Assembly (NCBI RefSeq): GCF_009299835.1
Contig: NZ_VKCZ01000001.1
Location: forward strand, 310,001 to 374,000
Length of the DNA: 64,000 bases
Direction of reading: 5' to 3'
Source of the DNA: Microlunatus speluncae
GTDB taxonomy: Bacteria; Actinomycetota; Actinomycetes; Propionibacteriales; Propionibacteriaceae
This document shows, one piece after another, positions 49,344 through 57,645 of the stretch. Made by a program: the position numbers and the translations under genes. The notes beneath the pieces are model-generated. The model did no database searches, had not been told where the DNA came from, and saw only the letters and a list, made by a program, of their open reading frames with translations. The number at the start of each line of letters is the position of its first letter. Positions within the stretch are counted from its first letter, which is position 1.

Positions 49344-50234
49344 ATGTCCGTCGTGCCACCGTTTGGGAATCTGATCACCGCCATGGTGACGCCGTTCGCC
49401 GAGGACGGGTCACTCGACCCGGACGGCGCGGCCGAGCTGGCCCGCTATCTGGTCGACGAACAGGACAACGACGCCCTGGTGATCAGCGGCACCACGGGAG
49501 AGTCGCCGACCACTACGGCCGGTGAGAAGGTGACGCTGCTGCGCGCCGTGATCGAGGCGGTCGGTGACCGGGCCAAGGTGATCGCCGGGGTCGGCTCGTT
49601 CGACACCCGGCACACGATCGAGACCGCGCACGAGGCCGAGGCCGCCGGGGCGAACGGACTGCTGGTCGTCACTCCGTATTATTCCAAGCCGCCGCAGGAA
49701 GGCCTGGTCCAGCACTTCCGCACCGTCGCCGACGAGACCGCGCTGCCGATCATGGTGTACGACATCCCGCACCGGACCGGCACCCCGATCGCGACCGAGT
49801 CGATGCTCCGGCTGGCCGAGCATCCGCGGATCGTCGCGGTCAAGGACGCCAAGAAGGACTTCGAGGCGACCTCGATCGTGATCAGCCGGACCGACCTGGC
49901 GTACTACTCGGGCGACGACGCGGTGACACTGCCGATGCTCGCCATCGGCGGAGTCGGTGTCGTCGGCACGTCGACTCACTTCACCGGCCGCGGGATGAAG
50001 CGACTGATCCAGGCGTTCGCCAAGGCCGACACCGCAGAGGCGCTGCGGCTGCACCAGGAGTTGCTGCCCGTGTTAACCGGCGTGTTCGCGGCCCAGGGCG
50101 TCAGCATGGTCAAGGCAGGGCTGGAGCTGCAGGGCCGCGGCGTCGGCGGCCTGCGGCTGCCGCAGGTCCCAGCCACGGATGATCAACGGGAGACCTTCGC
50201 CGGCTTGCTGCGAGCCGCCGGCCTGCTCGACTGA
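49344..50234 (+). CDS. dapA: 4-hydroxy-tetrahydrodipicolinate synthase DapA
   Basis: A 296-aa TIM-barrel lyase that condenses pyruvate with aspartate semialdehyde, the first committed step of lysine and diaminopimelate synthesis. SGTTGESPTT at about residue 47 (the catalytic Thr pair), VTPYYSKPPQEGLVQHF at about 110 (Tyr of the triad), YDIPHRTG at about 140 and the Schiff-base Lys in VAVKDAKKD at about 168 are visible. It is the fourth dap gene in the window. ATG 49344 is selected by the TAGAAT box 7 nt upstream. A hairpin follows the stop. Confidence 0.95.
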   Translation: MSVVPPFGNLITAMVTPFAEDGSLDPDGAAELARYLVDEQDNDALVISGTTGESPTTTAGEKVTLLRAVIEAVGDRAKVIAGVGSFDTRHTIETAHEAEAAGANGLLVVTPYYSKPPQEGLVQHFRTVADETALPIMVYDIPHRTGTPIATESMLRLAEHPRIVAVKDAKKDFEATSIVISRTDLAYYSGDDAVTLPMLAIGGVGVVGTSTHFTGRGMKRLIQAFAKADTAEALRLHQELLPVLTGVFAAQGVSMVKAGLELQGRGVGGLRLPQVPATDDQRETFAGLLRAAGLLD

Positions 50235-50245
50235 GGCCCACCTTC

Positions 50246-50269
50246 CGGACGGGCTGACCGTGCCGTCCG
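50246..50269 (+). terminator. Short hairpin after dapA
   Basis: CGGACGG (50246-50252) pairs with CCGTCCG (50263-50269) around 10 nt, starting 12 nt after the dapA stop. It is modest in strength. Confidence 0.45.
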
Positions 50270-50312
50270 AATTCCGCCAGAAACTGTCAGTGGCCGGGAG
50301 TTGACTGTCTCC

Positions 50313-51860
50313 GTGCCCGTCGCCGACCTCGATCCCGACACCTGCTTCCGCGCTGCCGACAGCCGGGACGCCAGGTTCGACGGGATCATCTACATCGCGG
50401 TCCGGACGACCCGGATCTACTGCCGGCCGTCCTGCCCGGCGACGATGCCGAAGCCCGGCAACCTGACCTTCTATCCGTCGGCGGCCGCCGCCCAGCGGGC
50501 CGGCTACCGGGCCTGCCGTCGCTGTCGTCCGGACGCGACGCCGGGCTCGCCGGAGTGGGACTTCCGGGCCGATGCGGTCGGCCGGGCGATGCGGCTGATC
50601 GCCGACGGCGTGGTCGAACGCGAGGGGGTCGCCGGCCTGGCCGCGCGCACCGGCTACAGCACCCGGCAGTTGAACCGGCTGATGCTCGACCGGCTCGGAG
50701 CCGGCCCGCTGGCGCTGGCCCGCAGCCAGCGGGCGCACACCGCCCGGATCCTGATCGAGCAGACGGCGATGTCGTTCGCCGACGTCGCCTTCGCCGCCGG
50801 CTTCTCCAGCGTGCGGCAGTTCAACGACACCATCCGCGTCGTGTACGCGAGCACGCCGCGCGGGTTGCGCGCGGGCGCGGACCGACATGCCAAGCCCCGG
50901 GCGGACCAGAACGGGCGGGTCAAGGCGCCGCAGGCCTCGCTGCGGGTGGACCTCGACCTGGCGGTGCGGCGGCCGTTCGACGGCGCCCGGCTGATCACCT
51001 TCCTGGCCGACCGCGCGATCGCCGGCGTCGAGACGGTCGACGAGACCGGCTATCGGAGGACATTGGCGCTGCCCGGCGGGCCGGCCGTGGTCCGGCTCAG
51101 ACCCGGCGAGGGACACGTCCGGGCCGAGCTGGCGCTGACCGACCTGCGCGACCTGGCCAGCGCGGTCGAGCGCTGCCGGCGGCTGCTCGACCTGGACGCC
51201 GATCCGGTCGCGATCGACGAGACCCTGGCCGGCTCGGCGCTGCTCGGGCCGCTGGTCCGGCGCCGGCCCGGGCTGCGGGCGCCGGGGCATGTTGACGGGT
51301 TCGAGGTCGCCGTCCGCGCCATCGTCGGTCAGCAGGTCTCGGTGGCCGGGGCGCGGACGGTGCTCGGCCGGATCGCGGAGCAGTACGGCAGCCGACTCCA
51401 AGATTCACGTTCCCTGAGCCTGTCGAAGGGCAGGCCAGATCCGCCTTGCCCTTCGACAGGCTCAGGGAACGAAGGGGTGCCGGATCTTGTCTTCCCCGGC
51501 CCGATCGAGCTCGCCGTCGCGGATCCAGCGGACCTGCCGATGCCGCGCAGCCGGGGCCGGGCCCTGGTCGTGCTGGCCGGAGCGGTCGCCGACGGCGGGC
51601 TGTCGCTCGACCGGAGCGCCGACCGTGCCGAGGTCCGGCGGAGCCTGCTGGCGCTGCCCGGCATCGGTCCGTGGACCGCCGACTACATCGCGATGCGGGC
51701 CCTCGGCGATCCGGACGTCTGGCTCGGCACCGACCTCGGCGTCCGGCACGCCCTCACCGCTCTGGCCGCCGGACCGGCCACCGCAGACCAGATCGAGCGC
51801 TGCCGGCCGTGGCGTTCGTATGCCGTGATGCACCTGTGGCACGCGGCCGAAGCAGCATGA
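50313..51860 (+). CDS. alkA: AdaA-AlkA fusion: methylphosphotriester-sensing regulator and 3-methyladenine glycosylase II
   Basis: A 515-aa DNA-repair protein. The Ada zinc domain (residues 10-75) has the acceptor Cys in RIYCRPSCPA and the CRRCRPD pair. An AraC helix-turn-helix follows (80-180; GVAGLAARTGYSTRQLNRLM). The AlkA N-terminal domain is at 205-290 and the HhH-GPD glycosylase core at 300-510, with LPGIGPWTADYIAMRALGDP and catalytic Asp in WLGTDLGVRHAL. It senses methylated phosphate, activates repair genes and excises alkylated bases. A 64-bp palindromic repeat at 51408-51471 sits in frame inside the glycosylase domain. GTG 50313 is chosen; TTG 50301 is possible. ogt follows 22 nt downstream. 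Confidence 0.92.
   Translation: MPVADLDPDTCFRAADSRDARFDGIIYIAVRTTRIYCRPSCPATMPKPGNLTFYPSAAAAQRAGYRACRRCRPDATPGSPEWDFRADAVGRAMRLIADGVVEREGVAGLAARTGYSTRQLNRLMLDRLGAGPLALARSQRAHTARILIEQTAMSFADVAFAAGFSSVRQFNDTIRVVYASTPRGLRAGADRHAKPRADQNGRVKAPQASLRVDLDLAVRRPFDGARLITFLADRAIAGVETVDETGYRRTLALPGGPAVVRLRPGEGHVRAELALTDLRDLASAVERCRRLLDLDADPVAIDETLAGSALLGPLVRRRPGLRAPGHVDGFEVAVRAIVGQQVSVAGARTVLGRIAEQYGSRLQDSRSLSLSKGRPDPPCPSTGSGNEGVPDLVFPGPIELAVADPADLPMPRSRGRALVVLAGAVADGGLSLDRSADRAEVRRSLLALPGIGPWTADYIAMRALGDPDVWLGTDLGVRHALTALAAGPATADQIERCRPWRSYAVMHLWHAAEAA
51408..51471. repeat. 64-bp palindromic element inserted in frame in alkA
   Basis: Perfect 24-bp arms (51408-51431 and 51448-51471) surround a 16-nt loop. 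The 24-mer is identical to the repeat at 7986-8009. It adds about 21 codons (SLSLSKGRPDPPCPSTGSGN) to a loop of the glycosylase without breaking the frame. Confidence 0.85.
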
Positions 51861-51882
51861 TCACCAGCACCGGGAGCCCGTC

Positions 51883-52401
51883 ATGACCGACCGACCAGGC
51901 GGCAGGACCGTCATCGACTCACCGATCGGCCCGCTGCTGCTGGAGTCCAACGGTCGGGCGCTGACCCTGATCCGGTTCGACGGCGAGTTCGAGCCGGAGG
52001 ATCGGCTGGCGCCCGGGGCCGTGCCGACGGATCCGGTGCTGGCCGCCGCCGTCGCCCAGCTGCGGGATTACTTCGCCGGCCGGTTGCAGGTGTTCGACCT
52101 GCCGCTGGAGCCCGCCGGTTCGGCGTTCCAGCGGGAGGTCTGGACGGCGCTGGGCGAGATCGGATACGGCGAGACGATCAGTTACGGCGAGCTGGCGCTG
52201 CGGACCGGCCGGACCACCACGGCCAGCCGAGCGGTCGGCCTGGCCAACGGGGCCAACCCGATCCCGGTGGTGATCCCGTGCCATCGGGTGATCGGCGCGA
52301 ACGGCACCCTGGTCGGCTACGGCGGCGGCCTGGACCGGAAACGACAGCTGCTCGGCCTGGAGGCCGAACATGCCGTGACCGCACAGGATCGTCTACTCTG
52401 A
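51883..52401 (+). CDS. ogt: Methylated-DNA-protein-cysteine methyltransferase
   Basis: A 172-aa suicide repair protein that transfers methyl groups from O6-methylguanine to its own Cys. The active site is PVVIPCHRVIGANG with the acceptor Cys at about residue 132. The winged-helix segment SAFQREVWTALGEIGYGETI, then SYGELALRTGRTTTASRAVG, precedes it. The N-terminal part is a short ribonuclease-like domain. Overlap in function and direction with alkA (22 nt apart) makes a joint alkylation-response operon, as in mycobacteria (alkA-ogt). Confidence 0.95.
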   Translation: MTDRPGGRTVIDSPIGPLLLESNGRALTLIRFDGEFEPEDRLAPGAVPTDPVLAAAVAQLRDYFAGRLQVFDLPLEPAGSAFQREVWTALGEIGYGETISYGELALRTGRTTTASRAVGLANGANPIPVVIPCHRVIGANGTLVGYGGGLDRKRQLLGLEAEHAVTAQDRLL

Positions 52402-52498
52402 TGGAGCGCTGCGTCGCGGGATTTTATGGGCACGATCACACGACAGCGGCTGACATTGACAGCGAACGCTTAGCAGATTGCCAGGTTGGGTCGGAACA

Positions 52499-53239
52499 AT
52501 GACGACCATGAGCAGCACGGTCAGCCAGCCGAGGCACGAGACGACAGAGGGGGAGGGCGGCATGCAGAACTGGCCGGCACCCGACCCCAACGCCTGGCAG
52601 CCGCCGGCCGAGCCCGAGTGGCGACCGCCGAGCTGGGAAGAGGTCGTCCGCGACCACAGCGCCCGGGTCTATCGGCTGGCGTACCGGCTGACCGGCAACC
52701 CGCACGACGCCGAGGACCTGACCCAGGACGTGTTCGTCCGGGTGTTCCGCTCGCTGCACCGGTTCCAGCCCGGCACCTTCGAGGGCTGGTTGCACCGGAT
52801 CACCACCAACCTGTTCCTCGACTCGGCCCGCCGGAAGCAGAAGATCCGCTTCGACGGCATGCCCGACGGCACCGCCGAGCGGCTGCAGAGCAGCCTGCCC
52901 ACCCCGTCGGAGCAGCTCTCCGACGCCGGCATGGAGCACGACGTCGCCTCGGCGCTGGCCGCGCTGCCGCCCGAGTTCCGGGCCGCGGTCGTGCTCTGCG
53001 ACATCGAAGGCATGAGCTATGAGGAGATCGCCAGCGTCCTGGACGTGAAGATCGGCACCGTCCGCAGCCGGATCCACCGCGGCCGGGCCCAGCTCCGGGA
53101 TTCGCTGGCCCACCGTCGGCCGACGGCCGATCGGGAACGTTATCTGGGCGTGCCCGTTGAGGGAGATGAGACATCTTCCGAGCCGGTCGAGCCGCGACGA
53201 CGCGGACTACGCGGCCTGCTCGGCGCGAGGACGGCGTGA
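52499..53239 (+). CDS. sigE: ECF RNA polymerase sigma factor SigE
   Basis: A sigma-70 group 4 factor of 246 aa from this start. Region 2 spans about residues 52-120 ([60 protein letters not shown]), and region 4 spans 160-212 ([40 protein letters not shown]). It matches mycobacterial SigE, which controls envelope stress. Three in-frame starts exist: ATG 52499, ATG 52508 and ATG 52562, the last with a very strong GAGGGGGAGGG ribosome-binding site. Two isoforms are possible, as multiple starts are known for SigE. Its anti-sigma gene overlaps by 4 nt. Confidence 0.93.
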   Translation: MTTMSSTVSQPRHETTEGEGGMQNWPAPDPNAWQPPAEPEWRPPSWEEVVRDHSARVYRLAYRLTGNPHDAEDLTQDVFVRVFRSLHRFQPGTFEGWLHRITTNLFLDSARRKQKIRFDGMPDGTAERLQSSLPTPSEQLSDAGMEHDVASALAALPPEFRAAVVLCDIEGMSYEEIASVLDVKIGTVRSRIHRGRAQLRDSLAHRRPTADRERYLGVPVEGDETSSEPVEPRRRGLRGLLGARTA

Positions 53240-54744
53240 AGAGGACCACTTGTCACGATTTGGCCGAGCTCCGATCCGCTTACGTGGACGGAGCGCTGCA
53301 ACGCGCCGATGAGGACCGGGTGGTCAAGCACCTGGCCCGCTGCCCGGGCTGCCGGGACGAGATCGAGGAACTCTTCCGGCTGCGCCAGTTGCTGACCCAG
53401 CGCGTGCCCGCCGGTCCGGCCGCCCCCGGCACCCTGTCCGACCGGCTGGTCTCCATCGCCGGACCGCGGGCCGGGCGACCGCTGGACTCCCGCCCGTTCG
53501 AACGCCGGGAATGGGCCGATCTGCCGCGGGAACGCCACGCCGCGCTGCGTCGGACCGCCGCAGTGCTGGTGATCGTCGCCGTCCTGACGGCCACCGTTTC
53601 CGGCATCGGGTACGCGTCCGCGCCGACCCATCAGCCGCCGTTGGTCGCGGACCCGGCACCGGGCGCCCGGACCGAGTTCGGCTCGACCCTGGCCCAACTG
53701 CCGCTGGCCAGCAGCCTGGTCAGCGCCGCCGCGCTGGTCGACCAGACCGCCCTGTCCGCGCCGGACGCCGAGCTCGACGCCCCGGCGCCGGGCACCGGGC
53801 CGGAGCTGTCCTTGATCGCCGCGTCGAACTGGTTGCGCCGGGCGATCGACGCCTCGACCACGGTCGGCTATTCGGGCTACCAACGGATGGTCTCCGGGGC
53901 CGGCGCCGATCGGACCGCCGGATCGATGGCGATCGCGTACGAACCCGGCCGCGGCGGCCACGTCAAGGTGCGTGGTCCCAACGGCCGGCAGCTGACCGAG
54001 GGCTTCCTGACCGCGCCGGCCCGGACGCCGATCGGCGACAGCGACCTGTTCCGGCTGCTGGCCAGCGGCTACCGGTTGACCGGCGCCGGCCAGGCCAAGG
54101 TCGTCGGCCGCTCGGCCGTGATGGTCGACGCGATCAGTTACGCCACCGGCCGGCTCGCCGCCCGCTGGTGGATCGACGAGCACACCGGGCTGGTGCTGTG
54201 GCAGCAGCGCTTCGCCGACGACGGGTCGGCGCGGCTGTCGGCCGGATTCACCCAGGTCGACGTGAGCAACGCCCTGGCCCCGGACGACTCGGCGCCCCCG
54301 CTGACCGGCCCGGACGACGCGACCGCGCTCACCCTGTCGAGCGCACCGATGATGTCCGACCGTGGCTGGTCCTGCCATGATCAACTCGCCGGACTGTCAC
54401 TGGTCCGGCTGCGCAGCGACGCGGTCGAGCAGCCGGAGTCCTTGCACATGACGTACAGCGACGGCCTGACCACCGTCGCGGTCTTCGAGACCCGGGGTCG
54501 GCTGGCCGGAGCGCCGTCCGGAGCCACCTGGGACGAGGAAGCCCGGGCCTATCTGCGGGCCGGGTCGGCCATGGTCGCCACCTGGCAGTCCGGCGACAAG
54601 GTCTTCACCGTGATCACCGACGGTGATCGCGACGCGCTGACCGAGGTCGTCGGTCAACTGCCCCATGAAACGACGCCGGAGCCAACTACGATGGGCCGCG
54701 TGCAGGCGGGCCTGACCCGCATCATCCACGACCTGGTCGGATAG
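53236..54744 (+). CDS. Anti-sigma factor with RseB/MucB-like outer domain (RseA-RseB fusion)
   Basis: A 502-aa single-pass membrane protein. The N-terminal zinc anti-sigma domain (ZAS, residues 1-60) has the HxxxCxxC motif His32, Cys36 and Cys39 in [13 protein letters not shown] and would hold SigE. One helix lies at about 105-128. The outer 370 residues have a LolA-like RseB/MucB pattern ([54 protein letters not shown]). In mycobacteria the SigE anti-sigma factor RseA is only about 150 aa, so this is a fusion of inhibitor and stress sensor. GTG overlaps the sigE stop. htrA follows 6 nt downstream, a likely partner protease. Confidence 0.88.
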   Translation: MKRTTCHDLAELRSAYVDGALQRADEDRVVKHLARCPGCRDEIEELFRLRQLLTQRVPAGPAAPGTLSDRLVSIAGPRAGRPLDSRPFERREWADLPRERHAALRRTAAVLVIVAVLTATVSGIGYASAPTHQPPLVADPAPGARTEFGSTLAQLPLASSLVSAAALVDQTALSAPDAELDAPAPGTGPELSLIAASNWLRRAIDASTTVGYSGYQRMVSGAGADRTAGSMAIAYEPGRGGHVKVRGPNGRQLTEGFLTAPARTPIGDSDLFRLLASGYRLTGAGQAKVVGRSAVMVDAISYATGRLAARWWIDEHTGLVLWQQRFADDGSARLSAGFTQVDVSNALAPDDSAPPLTGPDDATALTLSSAPMMSDRGWSCHDQLAGLSLVRLRSDAVEQPESLHMTYSDGLTTVAVFETRGRLAGAPSGATWDEEARAYLRAGSAMVATWQSGDKVFTVITDGDRDALTEVVGQLPHETTPEPTTMGRVQAGLTRIIHDLVG

Positions 54745-54750
54745 ACGGAC

Positions 54751-56190
54751 ATGGCAGCTGACGACCGCCCCGCCGGGGGCAGTCGCAATGACGACTACCA
54801 CTACTACGGCCCGTTCGGCGCGCCGTCCGGTGGCCCGGAGTCGTCGCCCACCTCGGCCGGCGTGCCGGGCGAGACCGGCGTTCCGGCCGGACCGCCGCCG
54901 TCGACCCCGCGGCGCGGCGCCGACGACACCCAGCCGATTCCGACCGTCGGCCCGGCCTATCAGCAGCCGCTGCACCAGCAGCCGATGCACCAGCCGACCC
55001 CGCCGCCGACGCAGCTGTTCCCGGCGCCGGGCAACGTGCCGCCGCTGCAGCCCGGGCTGCCCTACCCGCCGCCGAAGCCGCAGCGCCGGGAGCGCCGTGG
55101 CCCGACGGTCGGCATCCTGCTGCTGGCGGTGATCCTGGCCGCGGTGATCGGCGGCATCGCCGGTTACGGTGGCGGCCTGATGGCGGCGCCGCGGCCGGCC
55201 GGACCGGACCCGGCCTCGTCCCAGCCGGCGAACCCGACCAGTCAGGCACCGCTGCCACCGGCACCGCCGACCGCCAACACGGTCGAGGTGGCCAAGCGCG
55301 CGCTGCCCAGCACGGTCATGATCAGATCCGGTAGCGGCGACAACGGCACCTCCGGCTCCGGCTTCGTGCTCGATGCCGAGGGCCGCATCGTGACCAACAA
55401 CCATGTGGTCGAGAACGCCGCGGACGGCGGCCGGATCACCGTGATCTTCAACGACGGCAACCGGGCCACGGCGAAGATCCTCGGCCGCAGCCCGACCTAC
55501 GACCTCGCGGTGATCCAGGTGCCGAAGTCGGAGGAGCTGAAGCCGATGGCGGTCGGCGACTCCGACGCCATCCAGGTCGGTGAGACGGTGATCGCGATCG
55601 GCTCGCCACTCGGCCTGGCCAACACCGTGACCCAGGGGATCGTCAGCTCCAAGGACCGGCCGGTCGTGGTCGGCGGCGACGATCAGGACCCGTCGGCCTC
55701 GTCGGCGTACATCAACGCCCTGCAGACCGATGCGCCGATCAATCCGGGCAACTCCGGCGGCCCGTTGGTCGACGGTGAGGCCCGGGTGGTCGGGGTCAAC
55801 TCGGCCATCCTCACGATCAGCTCCGGCCGGGGCCAGTCCGGCAGCATCGGGCTCGGCTTCGCGATCCCGATCAACCAGGCGATGGACATCGCCGCGATGT
55901 TGATCAAGGACGGCAAGGCGACCTATCCGGTGATCGGGGCCAACGTCACCGACACCCCCGACGGCACCGGAGTCGAGCTGTCCTCGGTCGAGGGCGGTGG
56001 CCCGGCGGACAAGGCGGGGCTGGCCGACGGCGACGTGGTGACCAGCATCGACGGCAAGCCGGTCCGGGCGGTCGAGCAGCTGATCGTCGCCATCCGGACC
56101 CACCGGCCGGCCGACCAGGTGGTGCTCGAGTACGAGCGCGCCGGGCAGAAGTCGGAGGCCAAGGTCACACTCGGCGCCCGCGAGGGATAG
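54751..56190 (+). CDS. htrA: HtrA/DegP-type serine protease with PDZ domain
   Basis: A 479-aa membrane-bound protease that degrades or refolds damaged envelope proteins. A Pro/Gln-rich cytoplasmic tail (1-110) precedes one helix (about 123-146). The trypsin-like domain (180-375) has His218 in NNHVVEN, Asp251 in PTYDLAVIQV and Ser335 in NPGNSGGPLVDG. One PDZ domain covers 390-475 (GGPADKAGLADGDVVTSIDG). ATG lies 6 nt after the anti-sigma gene, completing the sigE-rseA-htrA operon known from mycobacteria, where HtrA connects to RseA turnover and cell-wall stress. Confidence 0.96.
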   Translation: MAADDRPAGGSRNDDYHYYGPFGAPSGGPESSPTSAGVPGETGVPAGPPPSTPRRGADDTQPIPTVGPAYQQPLHQQPMHQPTPPPTQLFPAPGNVPPLQPGLPYPPPKPQRRERRGPTVGILLLAVILAAVIGGIAGYGGGLMAAPRPAGPDPASSQPANPTSQAPLPPAPPTANTVEVAKRALPSTVMIRSGSGDNGTSGSGFVLDAEGRIVTNNHVVENAADGGRITVIFNDGNRATAKILGRSPTYDLAVIQVPKSEELKPMAVGDSDAIQVGETVIAIGSPLGLANTVTQGIVSSKDRPVVVGGDDQDPSASSAYINALQTDAPINPGNSGGPLVDGEARVVGVNSAILTISSGRGQSGSIGLGFAIPINQAMDIAAMLIKDGKATYPVIGANVTDTPDGTGVELSSVEGGGPADKAGLADGDVVTSIDGKPVRAVEQLIVAIRTHRPADQVVLEYERAGQKSEAKVTLGAREG

Positions 56191-56200
56191 CGCACCCCGG

Positions 56201-56206
56201 TAGGAT
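56201..56206 (+). promoter_or_regulatory. -10 element, leaderless promoter of tatB
   Basis: TAGGAT with 6 nt before the ATG at 56213. It gives tatB a promoter separate from the sigE operon. Confidence 0.6.
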
Positions 56207-56212
56207 CAGATC

Positions 56213-56629
56213 ATGTTCGACATCGGGCCCACGGAGCTGCTGGCGCTGGTCGTCGTCGCAGTGATCATCTTCGGCCCGGAGCGGCTGCCTCAGTTCGCCC
56301 GCAAGGCCGCCCATCTGGTGCGGTACGTCCGGACGATGGCCGGAAACGCCCAGAACCAGCTGAAGAAGGAGCTGGGCCCCGGCTTCGAAGACGTCGACTT
56401 CCGGGACCTCAATCCCAAGGCGTTCATCAAGAAGCACCTGCTGGACGACGTCGAGCCGATCGTCGCCGACGTGAAGTCCGATTTCGCGGCCGGCACCGAG
56501 GCCGGCAAGGGGATCTCGAAGGACATCACCGACGCGGTGAACAACGCGAAGAACGGCAACGGCGTCAACGGCGCCGAGCCCGCCTTCGCCGGCCGCGTCC
56601 TCACCCCGTTCGACCCCGACGCCACCTAG
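56213..56629 (+). CDS. tatB: Sec-independent translocase subunit TatB
   Basis: A 138-aa component of the twin-arginine translocase that exports folded proteins. The N-terminal helix (residues 6-21) ends in the TatA/B hinge motif FGPERLPQFARKAA, followed by an amphipathic helix (VRYVRTMAGNAQNQLKKELG). The C-terminal part (LNPKAFIKKHLLDDVEPIVA, then a polar tail ending TPFDPDAT) is typical of actinobacterial TatB. A Tat-type signal on the beta-lactamase at 18.6 kb is one predicted client. Its stop faces that of the LLM oxidoreductase 14 nt away. Confidence 0.95.
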   Translation: MFDIGPTELLALVVVAVIIFGPERLPQFARKAAHLVRYVRTMAGNAQNQLKKELGPGFEDVDFRDLNPKAFIKKHLLDDVEPIVADVKSDFAAGTEAGKGISKDITDAVNNAKNGNGVNGAEPAFAGRVLTPFDPDAT

Positions 56630-56643
56630 ATCTCCTTCACCCC

Positions 56644-57531
56644 TTACGGGATGAGGCGGCCGATCAGTTCCAGTTGCTCGTCGATCGGGAGATCCATCGA
56701 CCAGAAGACCTCGGTGACTCCGAGCCCCTCCAACTTCGCCAGGGCCTCGGCGATCTGATCCGGCGAACCGATCACGGTCGGCTCCGTCCCCTGGGCCTGC
56801 TCGGTGATCCGGCCGTTGACCCGCAGCACGATCGGCAGGGTGGCCGGATCCCGGCCGGCGTCGCGCGCGGCCTGGTGGAACCCGTCGATGCCCGCGGTCA
56901 GGGCGTCCCAGCCGTGCCAGCCGGGGTTGAGGCCGAGGCCGGCCGCCGCGGTCCGCCGGATCGAGGCCGGGGCGCCCGCCGCGACCAGGATGGGCGGGCC
57001 GTCCGGGCGCACCGGCTTGGGGCTGATCCGGGACTCGGCGTAGCGGTAGTGCCGGCCCTCGAACGAGACCGGGTCCGGGCGCCAGGCGGCCCGCATCGCC
57101 TCGATCAGCTCGCCGAAGCCTGCACCCAACCGGCTCCGGGGCACCCCGGCGGCGTCGTACTCCTGCTGCATCCAGCCCTGTCCGAGCCCGACCACGACCC
57201 GGCCGTTGCTCAACTGGTCCAGCGTGGCGAACCGGCGGGCGAGGTCGGCCGGATTGTGCAGCGGGCCGACCACGACGCTGGTGCCGAGCCGGACCCGGTT
57301 GGTCCGGGCCGCCACGTAGGCCAGCACCTCCAGCGGCGAATAGACGTTCCCGTACGCCTCCGGCAGCGCGATCTCCTGGCCGCCCATGCTGACCGGCCCG
57401 GTCGGAGCGAGCAGCCGCTCGAACGTCCAGACCGAGTCCAGGCCGAGCTGTTCGGCCCCCTCGGCCGCCTTCGCGATGGCTTCCGCGCCGGCCAGTTCGC
57501 CGGCGGTGGGAAGCGCGAGTCCCAGCTTCAT
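56644..57531 (-). CDS. LLM-class F420-dependent oxidoreductase
   Basis: A 295-aa luciferase-like TIM-barrel flavin/F420 enzyme. The opening MKLGLALPTAGELAGAEAIA, LDSVWTFERLLAPTGPV at about 34, LEVLAYVAARTNRVRLGTSV at about 66 and the C-terminal IGSPDQIAEALAKLEGLGVT are characteristic (TIGR03619-type). The substrate is unknown. Along with the split-barrel protein at 2.4 kb it supports F420 use by this organism. ATG 57531 follows GAGGAGA. It is not obviously linked to the next gene, mrp, although both read leftward with a 114-nt gap. Confidence 0.9.
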   Translation of the reverse strand: MKLGLALPTAGELAGAEAIAKAAEGAEQLGLDSVWTFERLLAPTGPVSMGGQEIALPEAYGNVYSPLEVLAYVAARTNRVRLGTSVVVGPLHNPADLARRFATLDQLSNGRVVVGLGQGWMQQEYDAAGVPRSRLGAGFGELIEAMRAAWRPDPVSFEGRHYRYAESRISPKPVRPDGPPILVAAGAPASIRRTAAAGLGLNPGWHGWDALTAGIDGFHQAARDAGRDPATLPIVLRVNGRITEQAQGTEPTVIGSPDQIAEALAKLEGLGVTEVFWSMDLPIDEQLELIGRLIP

Positions 57532-57645
57532 CTACGTTCTCCTCGTTGTCGTCGTTCAAGATCGACAACAGCGAGCGCTCCGGCCTATTCCGAGATCGGC
57601 CGGCGTTCCGCGATCAGCGAAATTCCATGATCACGGCGATCATGA

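Noticed and set aside
52493..52518. SigE-type autoregulatory promoter (GGAAC) before sigE
   Set aside because: GGAAC is present, but no CGTT-like -10 element lies 16-18 nt downstream.
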